A DNA stretch of 17,231 nt from an uncultured Neomegalonema sp. (GTDB lineage: Bacteria > Pseudomonadota > Alphaproteobacteria > Rhodobacterales > Rhodobacteraceae), in contig CALFWP010000032.1 in NCBI GenBank assembly GCA_937927905.1, forward strand, positions 1-17,231, read 5' to 3'. How positions within the stretch are numbered: position 1 is the first letter of the stretch; the number at the start of each line of letters is the position of its first letter. A program made the translations under genes and the position numbers. Below, one piece after another: positions 1 through 7,484 of the stretch. The notes under the pieces are model-generated. The model saw nothing but the letters and a program-made list of their open reading frames with translations, ran no database searches and was not told the DNA's origin.

Positions 1-46
1 TATCAGTAATATTGTGTGATATCTGGAAAAGGACCGGGGCATTTAC

Positions 47-643
47 ATGACACAAGACGAGGCTCTTGCGGAATTTCGCGATGCAGGAGCATTGCTGGAG
101 GGGCATTTTATTCTTTCATCCGGATTGCACAGTCCGATGTACCTGCAATGTGCCCGCGTCCTGATGGACCCGGCCCGCGCGGATAGGGTTTGCCGTGCGC
201 TTGCCGACAAAATCCGCGCTGATTTCGGCGAAAATGCTTTCGACTTATGTATCTCGCCAGCTATGGGCGGTGTGGTTATAGGGTATGAAGTTGCAAGGCA
301 GCTTGGCGTGCCGTCAATTTTTGCTGAGCGTGTTGACGGTTCCTTTACCTTCCGCAGAGGCTTTGACATTCCGCAGGGCGCGCGCTGTCTTATGGTCGAG
401 GATGTCGTCACCACGGGATTGTCATCGCGTGAATGCATTGATGCCATCACCGGAAATGGCGGAAATGTGATCGGTGGTGCATGCCTGATTGATAGAAGCG
501 CGGGCACTGCCGACATAGGATTTCCACTAACTTCTCTCGTGTCATTAACGGTTCCGTCGTATAGTTCTGATCAAATACCGGTGGGACTGGCATCAATCCA
601 GGCGGTTAAACCGGGGAGCAGAGGTTTAAATTCCGCAAGATGA
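47..643 (+). CDS. pyrE: Orotate phosphoribosyltransferase
   Basis: This enzyme transfers phosphoribose from PRPP to orotate to give OMP, the fifth step of de novo pyrimidine synthesis, in the cytoplasm. The 198-residue protein has the family start (EGHFILSSGLHSPMYLQ, about residues 18–34), the PRPP-binding motif VEDVVTTG (117–124), and the usual C-terminal VKPGSRGL. Length is normal for the family. The ATG at 47 follows an AAAAGGA stretch about 13 bases upstream. It is the first gene of the plus-strand cluster. In many alphaproteobacteria pyrE lies next to the (p)ppGpp synthetase gene, which could be just outside the window (inference). Identification is firm. Confidence 0.96.
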   Translation: MTQDEALAEFRDAGALLEGHFILSSGLHSPMYLQCARVLMDPARADRVCRALADKIRADFGENAFDLCISPAMGGVVIGYEVARQLGVPSIFAERVDGSFTFRRGFDIPQGARCLMVEDVVTTGLSSRECIDAITGNGGNVIGGACLIDRSAGTADIGFPLTSLVSLTVPSYSSDQIPVGLASIQAVKPGSRGLNSAR

Positions 644-655
644 AATGCCACATAA

Positions 656-677
656 TATGCACGTCATTTCGTGCATA
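656..677 (+). repeat. Perfect 8-bp inverted repeat between pyrE and the DUF2062 gene
   Basis: TATGCACG (656–663) and CGTGCATA (670–677) are exact reverse complements around a 6-base loop, in the 58-base gap after pyrE. No T-run follows, so it does not look like an intrinsic terminator. Part of its left arm (CACGTC, 660–665) could instead pair with GACGTG (695–700), next to the Shine-Dalgarno run of the following gene. It could be an mRNA processing or stability hairpin, or an operator. The function is unknown. Confidence 0.5.
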
Positions 678-701
678 ACAGGCGTACCAGGGGGGACGTG
701 A

Positions 702-1376
702 ATGGTATTCAAAAGACGAGACCACAGGACGTTCTGGCGTCGCTGTCTGGCCTTCGTCTTGCCGGAGGGCGGTTACGCCAGGGGCTGGAAATATATTGGT
801 AAACGTGTGCAGCGCATTCGCGATACACCTGAAAAAATCGCCCTTGGTTTTGCCTGCGGTGCGCTGGCATCCTTTACCCCTCTTTTCGGCTGTCATTTTT
901 TTGTTGCAGCATTTTTTGCCTGGCTGCTGAGAGCCAATATCGTCTCCAGCCTGTTCGGGACCATCGTCGGTAATCCGGTTACGTTTCCGTTTATTGCTAC
1001 AGGGGCGCTCAGTCTTGGCCGGATTATGACCGGCAGGGAAAGCGATAATGTGGATGGTGAAGGTATTATATCTTCATTCGCGGATGTCGGCGGCCTGCTC
1101 TGGAATTCTTTGTTGCAGGGCATTGGGATTGAAGTTGCAAATGCAGTCTCATGGTCGGCAACAAAAGTACAATTCTGGGAATTCTGGAACCATGTAATGG
1201 TGCCCTATTTTGCCGGCGGCATGTTTATCGGTATATTCGTCGCGGTTGGTCTTTACTTCATCATAAAGCCCGCGATTGCAGCCTATCAAAAGCGCCGACG
1301 GGAAAAACTGTCCGCATGTCGGAATTCAGGTGGTATTGTAAAATTAAAATCGGGTAAAAAAGCACAGGTTTCCTGA
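702..1376 (+). CDS. DUF2062 domain membrane protein
   Basis: This is a predicted inner-membrane protein of 224 residues from the DUF2062 family, whose biochemical role is not established. It has a basic N-terminus, then the family core from about residue 25 to 190. Membrane segments are visible around 46–78 (IALGFACGALASFTPLFG and onward), at about 83–105 around the conserved GNPVTFPF, and at about 167–190. A lysine/arginine-rich tail follows. The ATG at 702 has a strong AGGGGGG six bases upstream. A DUF2062 gene between pyrE and pdxJ is a recurrent alphaproteobacterial arrangement. The pdxJ start lies 14 bases after its stop, so co-transcription is likely. Confidence 0.9.
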   Translation: MVFKRRDHRTFWRRCLAFVLPEGGYARGWKYIGKRVQRIRDTPEKIALGFACGALASFTPLFGCHFFVAAFFAWLLRANIVSSLFGTIVGNPVTFPFIATGALSLGRIMTGRESDNVDGEGIISSFADVGGLLWNSLLQGIGIEVANAVSWSATKVQFWEFWNHVMVPYFAGGMFIGIFVAVGLYFIIKPAIAAYQKRRREKLSACRNSGGIVKLKSGKKAQVS

Positions 1377-1390
1377 TTAGGATTTGTGGA

Positions 1391-2149
1391 ATGGATGCCC
1401 GTTTTCTACGCCTTGGCGTAAACATTGATCATGTTGCAACAATACGCAATGCACGGGGCGGAGACGCCCCTTCACCCGTGCGCGCAGCCCGCATTGCGGA
1501 ACAGGCGGGCGCGGACGGAATTACGGCCCATTTGCGCGAAGACAGACGCCATATCCGCGACGAAGACATCGCCGAACTTATGGAAAGCATCTCCGTTCCA
1601 TTAAACTTTGAAATGGCTGCAACCGCGGAAATGCAGGCGATTGCATTACAGCACAAACCTCACGCGGTCTGCCTGGTTCCTGAAAGACGTGAAGAGCGGA
1701 CGACAGAGGGCGGCCTTGGAGTCGTTCAGGACGAACAGCGCCTAAGCGATTTCATAGCCCCCCTGAACGAAGCCGGTTGCCGCGTTTCAATGTTTATCGA
1801 AGCCGACCCTCATCAGATCGAAGCCTCGGCAAGGATTGGTGCTTCTGTTGTTGAACTTCATACGGGTGCTCTTTGCGAGGCTCATCTTAAAAAAGATTTT
1901 TCCGCTCGGGATGCCCATTTGCAGAGAATAAAACACGGGGCCGAAACTGCCTTCGATATGGGCCTTGAAGTCCATGCCGGCCATGGTCTTGATTTCGAAA
2001 CGGCACCCATGGCCGCCGCACTGCCGCAAGTGGTCGAATTGAACATCGGGCATTTCCTTATTGGTGAAGCGATTTTCATCGGCCTGCCGGATGCCATTGC
2101 GAAAATGCGTGCTGTTATGGACACCGCACGCCAGGCCATGGTCTCGTGA
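1391..2149 (+). CDS. pdxJ: Pyridoxine 5'-phosphate synthase
   Basis: PdxJ condenses 1-deoxyxylulose 5-phosphate with 3-amino-2-oxopropyl phosphate to pyridoxine 5'-phosphate, the ring-closing step of the DXP-dependent vitamin B6 pathway. The 252-residue protein is a TIM-barrel enzyme with the signature LGVNIDHVATIRNARG (8–23) and HLREDRRHI (47–55). The latter carries the His that matches the active-site His of the E. coli enzyme, and NFEMAAT follows. A C-terminal HFLIGEAIF phosphate-binding segment is present. The ATG at 1391 follows AGGA by eight bases. The stop overlaps the GTG start of acpS, which fits translational coupling. PdxJ and AcpS adjacency is widespread in proteobacteria. Confidence 0.97.
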   Translation: MDARFLRLGVNIDHVATIRNARGGDAPSPVRAARIAEQAGADGITAHLREDRRHIRDEDIAELMESISVPLNFEMAATAEMQAIALQHKPHAVCLVPERREERTTEGGLGVVQDEQRLSDFIAPLNEAGCRVSMFIEADPHQIEASARIGASVVELHTGALCEAHLKKDFSARDAHLQRIKHGAETAFDMGLEVHAGHGLDFETAPMAAALPQVVELNIGHFLIGEAIFIGLPDAIAKMRAVMDTARQAMVS

Positions 2150-2544
2150 TCATCGGCATAGGTGCCGATCTTGCGGATATCCGTCGTATAGAAAAAACAC
2201 TGGGCCGTTTCGGTGACCGTTTTACCAATCGCGTTTTCACAGAAATTGAGCGGACCCGTTCCGATAAAAAACCGGACAGAGCCGCAAGCTATGCCAAACG
2301 TTGGGCCGCGAAAGAGGCACTATCCAAAGCCCTGGGCACCGGCGTACAGATGGGCGTCGCCTGGAAGGAAATGGGCGTGGTCAACCTGCCGACCGGCCAA
2401 CCAGTATTTCAACTCACCGGCGGAGCATCAGAAAGATTGGCACGCCTGATGCCACCGGGCCATACTCCACGCGTACACCTTACAATCACGGATGATGCGC
2501 CCTACGCGCAAGCCTTTGTGGTGATCGAAGCATTGCCGGAATAA
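2146..2544 (+). CDS. acpS: Holo-[acyl-carrier-protein] synthase
   Basis: AcpS moves the 4'-phosphopantetheine arm from CoA onto the serine of acyl carrier protein, activating fatty acid synthesis. The 132-residue protein shows the motif GIGADLADIRRIE (4–16) with the metal-binding Asp8, RVFTEIE (29–35), and YAKRWAAKEALSKALGTG (49–66) with the conserved Glu57. Length is typical. The start is GTG at 2146, sharing four bases (GTGA) with the pdxJ stop; this start gives exactly the expected family N-terminus. It is the last gene before a 187-base gap ahead of lepB. Confidence 0.96.
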   Translation: MIIGIGADLADIRRIEKTLGRFGDRFTNRVFTEIERTRSDKKPDRAASYAKRWAAKEALSKALGTGVQMGVAWKEMGVVNLPTGQPVFQLTGGASERLARLMPPGHTPRVHLTITDDAPYAQAFVVIEALPE

Positions 2545-2622
2545 TCGCATATACCGGTCTTTTGAACAGGTTACGGCGCATAGCGGGTATCGCAATACAA
2601 CAATATCAAAAAAGACTGTTGG

Positions 2623-2732
2623 CGAAACCGTTATCCTTGGTCTGTTTGCTTGACATTACCCCTAACGATAGCGCTTATTCCGGTTTCGTTCGGCAGTTTG
2701 CAGCGGGCGATCATCGTACAGGAACCGGAATA
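2623..2732 (+). promoter_or_regulatory. Candidate switching leader of lepB: two mutually exclusive inverted repeats
   Basis: Stem B pairs 2676–2685 with 2723–2732 (10 perfect base pairs, TATTCCGGTT with AACCGGAATA), and extends inward by a G·U (2686/2722) and a C-G (2687/2721). Its right arm contains most of the lepB Shine-Dalgarno AGGA (2720–2723) and the A of the start ATG, so it would block initiation. Stem A pairs CGAAACCG (2623–2630) with CGGTTTCG (2681–2688), plus two flanking G·U pairs. Both stems use 2681–2687, so only one can form. That is the layout of a sequestor/anti-sequestor. No known riboswitch family was recognised, and function is inferred only from pairing. Confidence 0.4.
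2650..2680 (+). promoter_or_regulatory. Possible promoter for lepB–era
   Basis: TTGACA at 2650–2655 matches the sigma-70 -35 consensus exactly. The best -10 candidates are poor or off-spacing (GCTTAT with a 17-base spacer, TTATTC with 19). The 187-base gap here is the only sizeable break in the pdxJ–era run, which makes an internal promoter plausible. If it is used, the transcript would start after the left arm of stem A and carry at most stem B. Confidence 0.25.
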
Positions 2733-3508
2733 TGGCGCCTCATTCGCCCGACGATAAATCCGAAGGTTTCGGAGAAGTCATAAAGACAATCATATACGCG
2801 TTACTTATTGCGCTTGTTTTCCGGGTTTTGCTTTTTCAGCCTTTTAGTATCCCATCGAGTTCGATGAAACCGACACTTCTGATCGGGGACTACCTGTTCG
2901 TATCAAAATACTCATACGGATATTCAAAAAATTCAATCCCCTTCAGCCCGCCTCTTTTTGACGGCCGCATCTGGTTTACGCCGCCCGAACGCGGCGATGT
3001 CATCGTTTTCAAGAACAAACTCGACGGAAACAAAGACTATATCAAACGGCTCGTTGGCTTGCCTGGAGACAGACTCCAGATGATTGCCGGCGTTTTGCAT
3101 ATAAACGATGCGCCCGTAAAACTGGAAGCTGTGGACCCTTTTGTGGAACCTGTGGACAGAGTGCATAATCAGCAATGCGCCATACGTCAGAACCGCGATG
3201 GTGAAAATGTCTGTGTCAAAGAACAGTTCGTTGAAATCCTGCCTAACGATGTTGCCTACAATATTCTGAATGTAGACCGAAACAGCAGCGGCCGGGACAA
3301 CACGCAAGTCTATGCAGTTCCCGAGGGGCATTACTTTTTCATGGGCGACAACCGTGATAATTCAGGTGACAGCAGGCGCTTTGGCGGACATTTCATTCCG
3401 GCTGAAGACCTGATAGGTCGCGCCGAAATCATTTTCCTGTCTTCAAAGAGTAGCCCGTTTTTCCCGTGGGAATGGCGCTTTGAACGCATTTTCGATAAGA
3501 TCAATTGA
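2732..3508 (+). CDS. lepB: Signal peptidase I
   Basis: LepB removes signal peptides from exported preproteins at the outer face of the inner membrane. The 258-residue protein has one N-terminal membrane anchor (about 16–35) and then box B, IPSSSMKPTL, with catalytic Ser44. Box D, DYIKRLVGLPGD (102–113), carries the general-base Lys105, and box E is GDNRDNSGDSR near residue 208. It is the S26 Ser/Lys dyad type. The ATG at 2732 follows AGGA by eight bases, although the same bases can be paired in the leader. The stop overlaps the TTG start of rnc. LepB–Rnc–Era is a conserved bacterial neighbourhood. Confidence 0.96.
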   Translation: MAPHSPDDKSEGFGEVIKTIIYALLIALVFRVLLFQPFSIPSSSMKPTLLIGDYLFVSKYSYGYSKNSIPFSPPLFDGRIWFTPPERGDVIVFKNKLDGNKDYIKRLVGLPGDRLQMIAGVLHINDAPVKLEAVDPFVEPVDRVHNQQCAIRQNRDGENVCVKEQFVEILPNDVAYNILNVDRNSSGRDNTQVYAVPEGHYFFMGDNRDNSGDSRRFGGHFIPAEDLIGRAEIIFLSSKSSPFFPWEWRFERIFDKIN

Positions 3509-4191
3509 TCCGGCGTAAAGATGATATTTCTGTGCTCGAACGGGCGATCGGGCACAGTTTTCAGAACCCAAAGCTCCTGCAACAGGCCCTGACCCATTCC
3601 AGCGCTACGGACACACCTTCCAATGAACGACTGGAATTCCTCGGTGATCGTGTTCTCGGTCTGGTGATTGCACAAACGATTGTGTCCCGCTATCCCGAAG
3701 AGGACGAAGGAACGCTTGCACCGCGTCTGAACGGTCTGGTCCGGCGCGAAACACTTGCCGCCATTGCAGAAGAACTGGATGTTGGCGCGTATATGAAAAT
3801 GGCACGTTCAGAATCCAAAAACGGCGGAAGGCGGAAATCCGGAATGCTGGCCGATACGATGGAAGCCATCGTTGCCGCCGTGTATCTTGATAAAGGATTA
3901 GAGGCGGCCCGTGATGTCATTCTGAATGCCTGGCACACCCGTCTTGATGCACAGGATGATGCCGCACCAATAGATGCTAAAACCGCACTGCAGGAATGGG
4001 CGCAAGGCCGTGGCCAACCTTTACCGCAATATGAAACCATCGACCGAAGCGGACCGGATCATAAACCGGTGTTCCGCGTCTCGGTTCGCCTGACTTCCGG
4101 AGAGCAGGCCGAGGGCAGCGACGCATCAAAACGCGCGGCACAGCAAAAGGCCGCCGAAGCCCTTTTAAATATCCTGGATATCAGGGCGTGA
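3505..4191 (+). CDS. rnc: Ribonuclease III
   Basis: This is a double-strand-specific endoribonuclease that processes rRNA precursors and structured mRNAs. It has an N-terminal endonuclease domain with the signature NERLEFLGDRVLG (40–52, catalytic Glu44 and Asp48) and DTMEAIVAAVYLD (117–129, Asp117 and Glu120). A C-terminal dsRNA-binding domain spans about 155–226 and ends in a SKRAAQQKAAEALL helix. The 228-residue length is standard. The start used here is TTG at 3505, giving a four-base overlap with lepB; GTG at 3532 is an in-frame alternative. The next gene overlaps the stop by four bases. Confidence 0.96.
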   Translation: MIRRKDDISVLERAIGHSFQNPKLLQQALTHSSATDTPSNERLEFLGDRVLGLVIAQTIVSRYPEEDEGTLAPRLNGLVRRETLAAIAEELDVGAYMKMARSESKNGGRRKSGMLADTMEAIVAAVYLDKGLEAARDVILNAWHTRLDAQDDAAPIDAKTALQEWAQGRGQPLPQYETIDRSGPDHKPVFRVSVRLTSGEQAEGSDASKRAAQQKAAEALLNILDIRA

Positions 4192-5636
4192 TCCTGCGTG
4201 TTGTTCTGGCCTGCCTCCTGTTTTCCGGTCCGGCCTTTGCCGCATCACCGGTCAGTCTGACCGGCACGGCATGTCCTTACGCGGATGACGATATCCCGTC
4301 AGGGGCAAGCGCAGAATGTCATGACATGCGCTGGCAGGAGGGTGGACAGGCATTTTCCACAACTGTCGCCATACTGACACCGGACAGGCCGGGTGCACCT
4401 GTACCTCAATACGTGGTGTATATTCCCGGAGGTCCCGGTGATGCACCGGTAAATAAGGGCGGCGATATCCGTTCCATACATGCACTTTTTCCGGACCACA
4501 CGCTCATCACACTTAATCCGAGGGGGGTAAAAGGTGCCAGCCCCAGGCCCCATTGCCTCTTCGGGTCGGATTTCTGGATCGAAGACATTCCACCCGAAGA
4601 CGAAGCCGGAATTGTAACAGCATGTCGTGATAAGGTGACACTTGATCTTGCCACCTTCGATGCGCCCTACCTTGCCCGTGATATCAACCGTATGCTCAGC
4701 GCACTGGACGTAAAACAGGCCAGCGTGTTTGCGATTTCATACGGCACCGAAACCGCACTGCATCTGATGGCGGAAAAAGCAGCATGGCTGGATAAAGTTA
4801 TTCTCGATTCGATCTCTTTACCGGGAGCAATCGGTACGGATTTACGCCTCAAAGCGCGTGACCGATTTCTGAGAATTGTGGACCGGTTATGTTTTGCTCA
4901 AAAGCAATGCCCGCAGCCCGTTACATCCGCCTATGAGGACTTAATGGATTGGGCCGCACAGTTTGATGAAGACCCGGTTCAGCTTTTGCTGGGACCCCAT
5001 AAAAAAGCATGGTCGCTGGATGCGGCGGATATGCTTGAATTCATTGCATCGTTGACATCGTATCCTGATGGAGCGGGTTACGGCCCGCTGTTTATCGAAG
5101 CATTCGAGGATTCGCGCACAGGCACAGCCCGCTGGATTAAATCAGAACTCGAATACAGCTTTGACTATGCGATCAATAATTTCGCCCTTCTCTATAATGC
5201 TTTCAGCGACAGCCGGGAGCGGTTTTTACCACTGCCGGATACCGGCAACACGCTATACCCCGTGAAAATACAAGATCTCAAAACCGCAGCACAACTGGTA
5301 AAACTCTGGAACAACCGCGACCGTCACGAAGAGCGCTTCGTTACCTCCTCAACACGCCCCGAACCAGCAAATGTACCGGTACTTATGATGTCGGGCGCAG
5401 CTGATCATCTGACCCCCCTTGAGTGGGCCACTGATGTGAACAAACGGTTTTCCGGCCTGACACATGCCGTATTTCCCGAACTGGGTCACGCCGTTGCTTT
5501 CGGCAATACCAGCGAAGTCAATGATAAGGGAATCAGGCATCAACTGACCTGCGGCCCGGACATGATCCGTGCGTTTATGACCGGAACCGGTTTCGGCGAC
5601 TGCCGCAAGTACATACGAAAGAACACATATGAATAG
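4188..5636 (+). CDS. Exported alpha/beta-hydrolase, S33 (TAP-like) peptidase family
   Basis: This is a probable periplasmic serine hydrolase of the tripeptidyl/prolyl aminopeptidase-like group; the substrate is unknown. The N-terminus is a clear signal peptide (ILRVVLACLLFSGPAFA, cut likely after residue 18). The oxyanion region is YIPGGPG (78–84), and NPRG follows at 110–113. The nucleophile elbow is FAISYGTE with Ser184, where Ala replaces the more usual Gly two residues before Ser. The acid is probably Asp406 (SGAADHLTP) and the base His434 (ELGHAVAFG). Several cysteines fit a periplasmic location. The GTG start overlaps the rnc stop, and its 3' end overlaps era by eight bases. It interrupts the usual rnc–era adjacency. 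Confidence 0.85.
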   Translation: MILRVVLACLLFSGPAFAASPVSLTGTACPYADDDIPSGASAECHDMRWQEGGQAFSTTVAILTPDRPGAPVPQYVVYIPGGPGDAPVNKGGDIRSIHALFPDHTLITLNPRGVKGASPRPHCLFGSDFWIEDIPPEDEAGIVTACRDKVTLDLATFDAPYLARDINRMLSALDVKQASVFAISYGTETALHLMAEKAAWLDKVILDSISLPGAIGTDLRLKARDRFLRIVDRLCFAQKQCPQPVTSAYEDLMDWAAQFDEDPVQLLLGPHKKAWSLDAADMLEFIASLTSYPDGAGYGPLFIEAFEDSRTGTARWIKSELEYSFDYAINNFALLYNAFSDSRERFLPLPDTGNTLYPVKIQDLKTAAQLVKLWNNRDRHEERFVTSSTRPEPANVPVLMMSGAADHLTPLEWATDVNKRFSGLTHAVFPELGHAVAFGNTSEVNDKGIRHQLTCGPDMIRAFMTGTGFGDCRKYIRKNTYE

Positions 5637-6543
5637 CGCCACCACCAAAGCCGGATTTGTTGCCCTGATCGGCGAGCCGAATGCCGGGAAATCGACGCTG
5701 TTGAATGCTTTGGTCGGGGCCAAACTGTCAATTGTCACCCACAAAGTTCAAACGACACGCTTTCGCATCCGCGGTGTCCTCAATGAGAATGCATCACAGA
5801 TCGTGTTTGTCGATACACCTGGACTTTTCGCACCGAAACGTACTCTGGATAAAGCAATGGTTGCCGCCGCCTGGTCCGGGGCCTCTGAAGCGGATGTAGT
5901 CATGCTTCTGATCGAGGCGCATCGCGGCATCACCACGGGCGTAGAACGTATTCTTAAGGACCTGGACCGTTATATCAGGCCGGATACGCCGGTTGCGCTG
6001 GTGATCAACAAAATCGACCGTGTAAAGCGTGAAGCATTGTTGGCCCTGACCGAAAAAGTCACCGCAGAGCGCTCTTTTGAAGAAATATTCTATATCTCGG
6101 CAACCCGCAGCAACGGGCTGGACCCGATGACCGGATGGCTTGAGCACAAGGTCCCTGCCGGTCCCTGGCTCTATCCCGAAGATCAACTCGGCGATGCTTC
6201 CATGCGTGCTATTGCAGCTGAAATCACCCGCGAAAAACTGATGCTGCGTTTGCACCAGGAATTGCCCTATCAGATGACAGTCGAAACGGAAAACTGGGAG
6301 GAGCGCCGGGACGGATCGGTTAAAATTGATCAGGCGGTCATTGTCGCCAAAGAGGGCCACCGTCCCATTATCCTGGGCAAAGGCGGCCAGACACTCAAAC
6401 AAATCGGTCAGGCCGCCCGCGAAGAACTATCCGAAATGATGGAACGTAAAGTCCACCTGTTCCTGCGGGTTAGTGTCGATCCGCGCTGGCAGGAGGACAG
6501 GGCGCGGTATTCGCAGATGGGACTGGACTTTCCGGAAGTATAG
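5629..6543 (+). CDS. era: GTPase Era
   Basis: Era is an essential GTPase that binds the 3' end of 16S rRNA and helps mature the 30S subunit. The G domain shows G1 GEPNAGKST (15–23), G2 around TTR (42–44), G3 DTPG (62–65), G4 NKID (127–130) and G5-like ISATRSNG. The C-terminal KH domain has the GKGG loop (ILGKGGQTLKQIGQAAREEL) and the family ending. Length is 304 residues, normal. The ATG at 5629 lies inside the end of the preceding hydrolase gene (ATGAATAG), so translation is probably coupled. It is the last gene of the plus-strand operon, followed by a convergent terminator. Confidence 0.97.
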   Translation: MNSATTKAGFVALIGEPNAGKSTLLNALVGAKLSIVTHKVQTTRFRIRGVLNENASQIVFVDTPGLFAPKRTLDKAMVAAAWSGASEADVVMLLIEAHRGITTGVERILKDLDRYIRPDTPVALVINKIDRVKREALLALTEKVTAERSFEEIFYISATRSNGLDPMTGWLEHKVPAGPWLYPEDQLGDASMRAIAAEITREKLMLRLHQELPYQMTVETENWEERRDGSVKIDQAVIVAKEGHRPIILGKGGQTLKQIGQAAREELSEMMERKVHLFLRVSVDPRWQEDRARYSQMGLDFPEV

Positions 6544-6580
6544 CACCTCCCGCTTTATTTCCGGGCCTGAGGTGACCTTT
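6544..6580. terminator. Candidate bidirectional terminator between era and scoB
   Basis: The 38-base gap between two convergent genes contains CACCTC (6544–6549) pairing with GAGGTG (6569–6574), and an inner CCCG (6549–6552) pairing with CGGG (6562–6565). The segment ACCTTTCTT follows on the plus strand. The stem is imperfect and the T-run is interrupted, so strength is uncertain. The position is what one expects for a shared terminator. Confidence 0.5.
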
Positions 6581-6581
6581 C

Positions 6582-7208
6582 TTATACCAGGGCCGCCTCG
6601 GTAGAATTGCGGACCTCTTCCTCCGTGACACCATCGGCCAGTTCAATCAACGTCAGACCACCATCCACCACATCAAAAACACCCAGGTTCGTAATGATCC
6701 GGTCAACAACACCCGTTCCTGTCAATGGAAGCGTACAGGCTTTCAGCAGCTTGCTGTCACCATGCTTAGACGTGTGATCCATCACAACAACAACACGTTC
6801 AACACCGGCCACAAGGTCCATGGCCCCGCCCATTCCCTTCACCAGTTTTCCCGGGATCATCCAGTTGGCCAGATCACCGTTTTCCGCAACTTCCATCGCT
6901 CCCAGAATGGCAAGGTTGATATGTCCGCCACGGATCATTCCGAAACTGTCGGCAGAGGAAAAATAGCTCGTCCGATCCAGTTCGGTGATGGTCTGCTTGC
7001 CCGCATTGATGATATCTGCATCCAGTTCGTCCTCGGTCGGAAACGGTCCCATGCCCAGCATTCCATTTTCCGATTGCAAGGTCACATCCATTCCGTCGGG
7101 GATATAATTTGAGACCAATGTCGGTATGCCAATACCGAGATTGACGTAAAACCCGTCCTGCAATTCTTTTCCGGCGCGTTCGGCCATTTGGTTACGGTCC
7201 CATGCCAT
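6582..7208 (-). CDS. scoB: 3-oxoacid CoA-transferase subunit B
   Basis: This is the B subunit of succinyl-CoA:3-ketoacid CoA-transferase (SCOT), which moves CoA from succinyl-CoA to acetoacetate or related 3-oxoacids. The 208-residue protein begins with the family pattern YVNLGIGIPTLV (21–32), and the catalytic glutamate is Glu47 in SENG (46–49). GGHINLAILGAMEV and MGGAMDLV are also characteristic. The ATG at 7208 has AAAGGA seven to eight bases upstream. It is the last gene of a minus-strand set, 11 bases after a small unknown gene. An acetoacetate-CoA transferase of the AtoDA type is a close alternative; substrate range cannot be read from sequence. Confidence 0.93.
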   Translation of the reverse strand: MAWDRNQMAERAGKELQDGFYVNLGIGIPTLVSNYIPDGMDVTLQSENGMLGMGPFPTEDELDADIINAGKQTITELDRTSYFSSADSFGMIRGGHINLAILGAMEVAENGDLANWMIPGKLVKGMGGAMDLVAGVERVVVVMDHTSKHGDSKLLKACTLPLTGTGVVDRIITNLGVFDVVDGGLTLIELADGVTEEEVRNSTEAALV

Positions 7209-7219
7209 GGGCTGTTCCT

Positions 7220-7480
7220 TTAATTCTCGGTCAGTTCGTCTTCATCAATCGAGGCAAGCAAATCTTCCCAGCCGTCGGCAGGCTGCATCGCCAGCGCCGA
7301 TTGGATAAAAGTGGTCAGATTGGCCGCACTCGCGGTGATGTAAGCGGCGACAAGCTCGGGATGTTCTTTTGCATAGCCATGCCCGAAAAGACCATCGAGC
7401 TTGGCAACGGCAGCATCCATAAATTCATCTGTGTATCCTGTAGCCGCTTCACCGGCCATTGTGTCATCTTCTAAGCTCAT
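7220..7480 (-). CDS. Small acidic protein of unknown function between scoA and scoB
   Basis: This is an 86-residue protein with no family I can name. It starts four bases after the scoA stop and ends 11 bases before scoB, so it is almost certainly co-translated with the transferase subunits. The centre (FGHGYAKEHPELVAAYITA, about 32–50) reads as an amphipathic helical segment. The rest is rich in Asp and Glu, especially the C-terminus (EDLLASIDEDELTEN). There is no signal peptide or membrane segment. An internal Met8 is a possible alternative start. A role as an accessory or assembly factor for the CoA-transferase is an inference from position only. Confidence 0.75.
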   Translation of the reverse strand: MSLEDDTMAGEAATGYTDEFMDAAVAKLDGLFGHGYAKEHPELVAAYITASAANLTTFIQSALAMQPADGWEDLLASIDEDELTEN

Positions 7481-7484
7481 AATC

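Noticed and set aside
2562..2783. A 73-codon plus-strand open frame starting TTG between acpS and lepB
   Set aside because: It has a weak TTG start, no ribosome-binding site, no recognisable family pattern, and it overlaps the well-supported start of lepB. The region is better explained as a leader.
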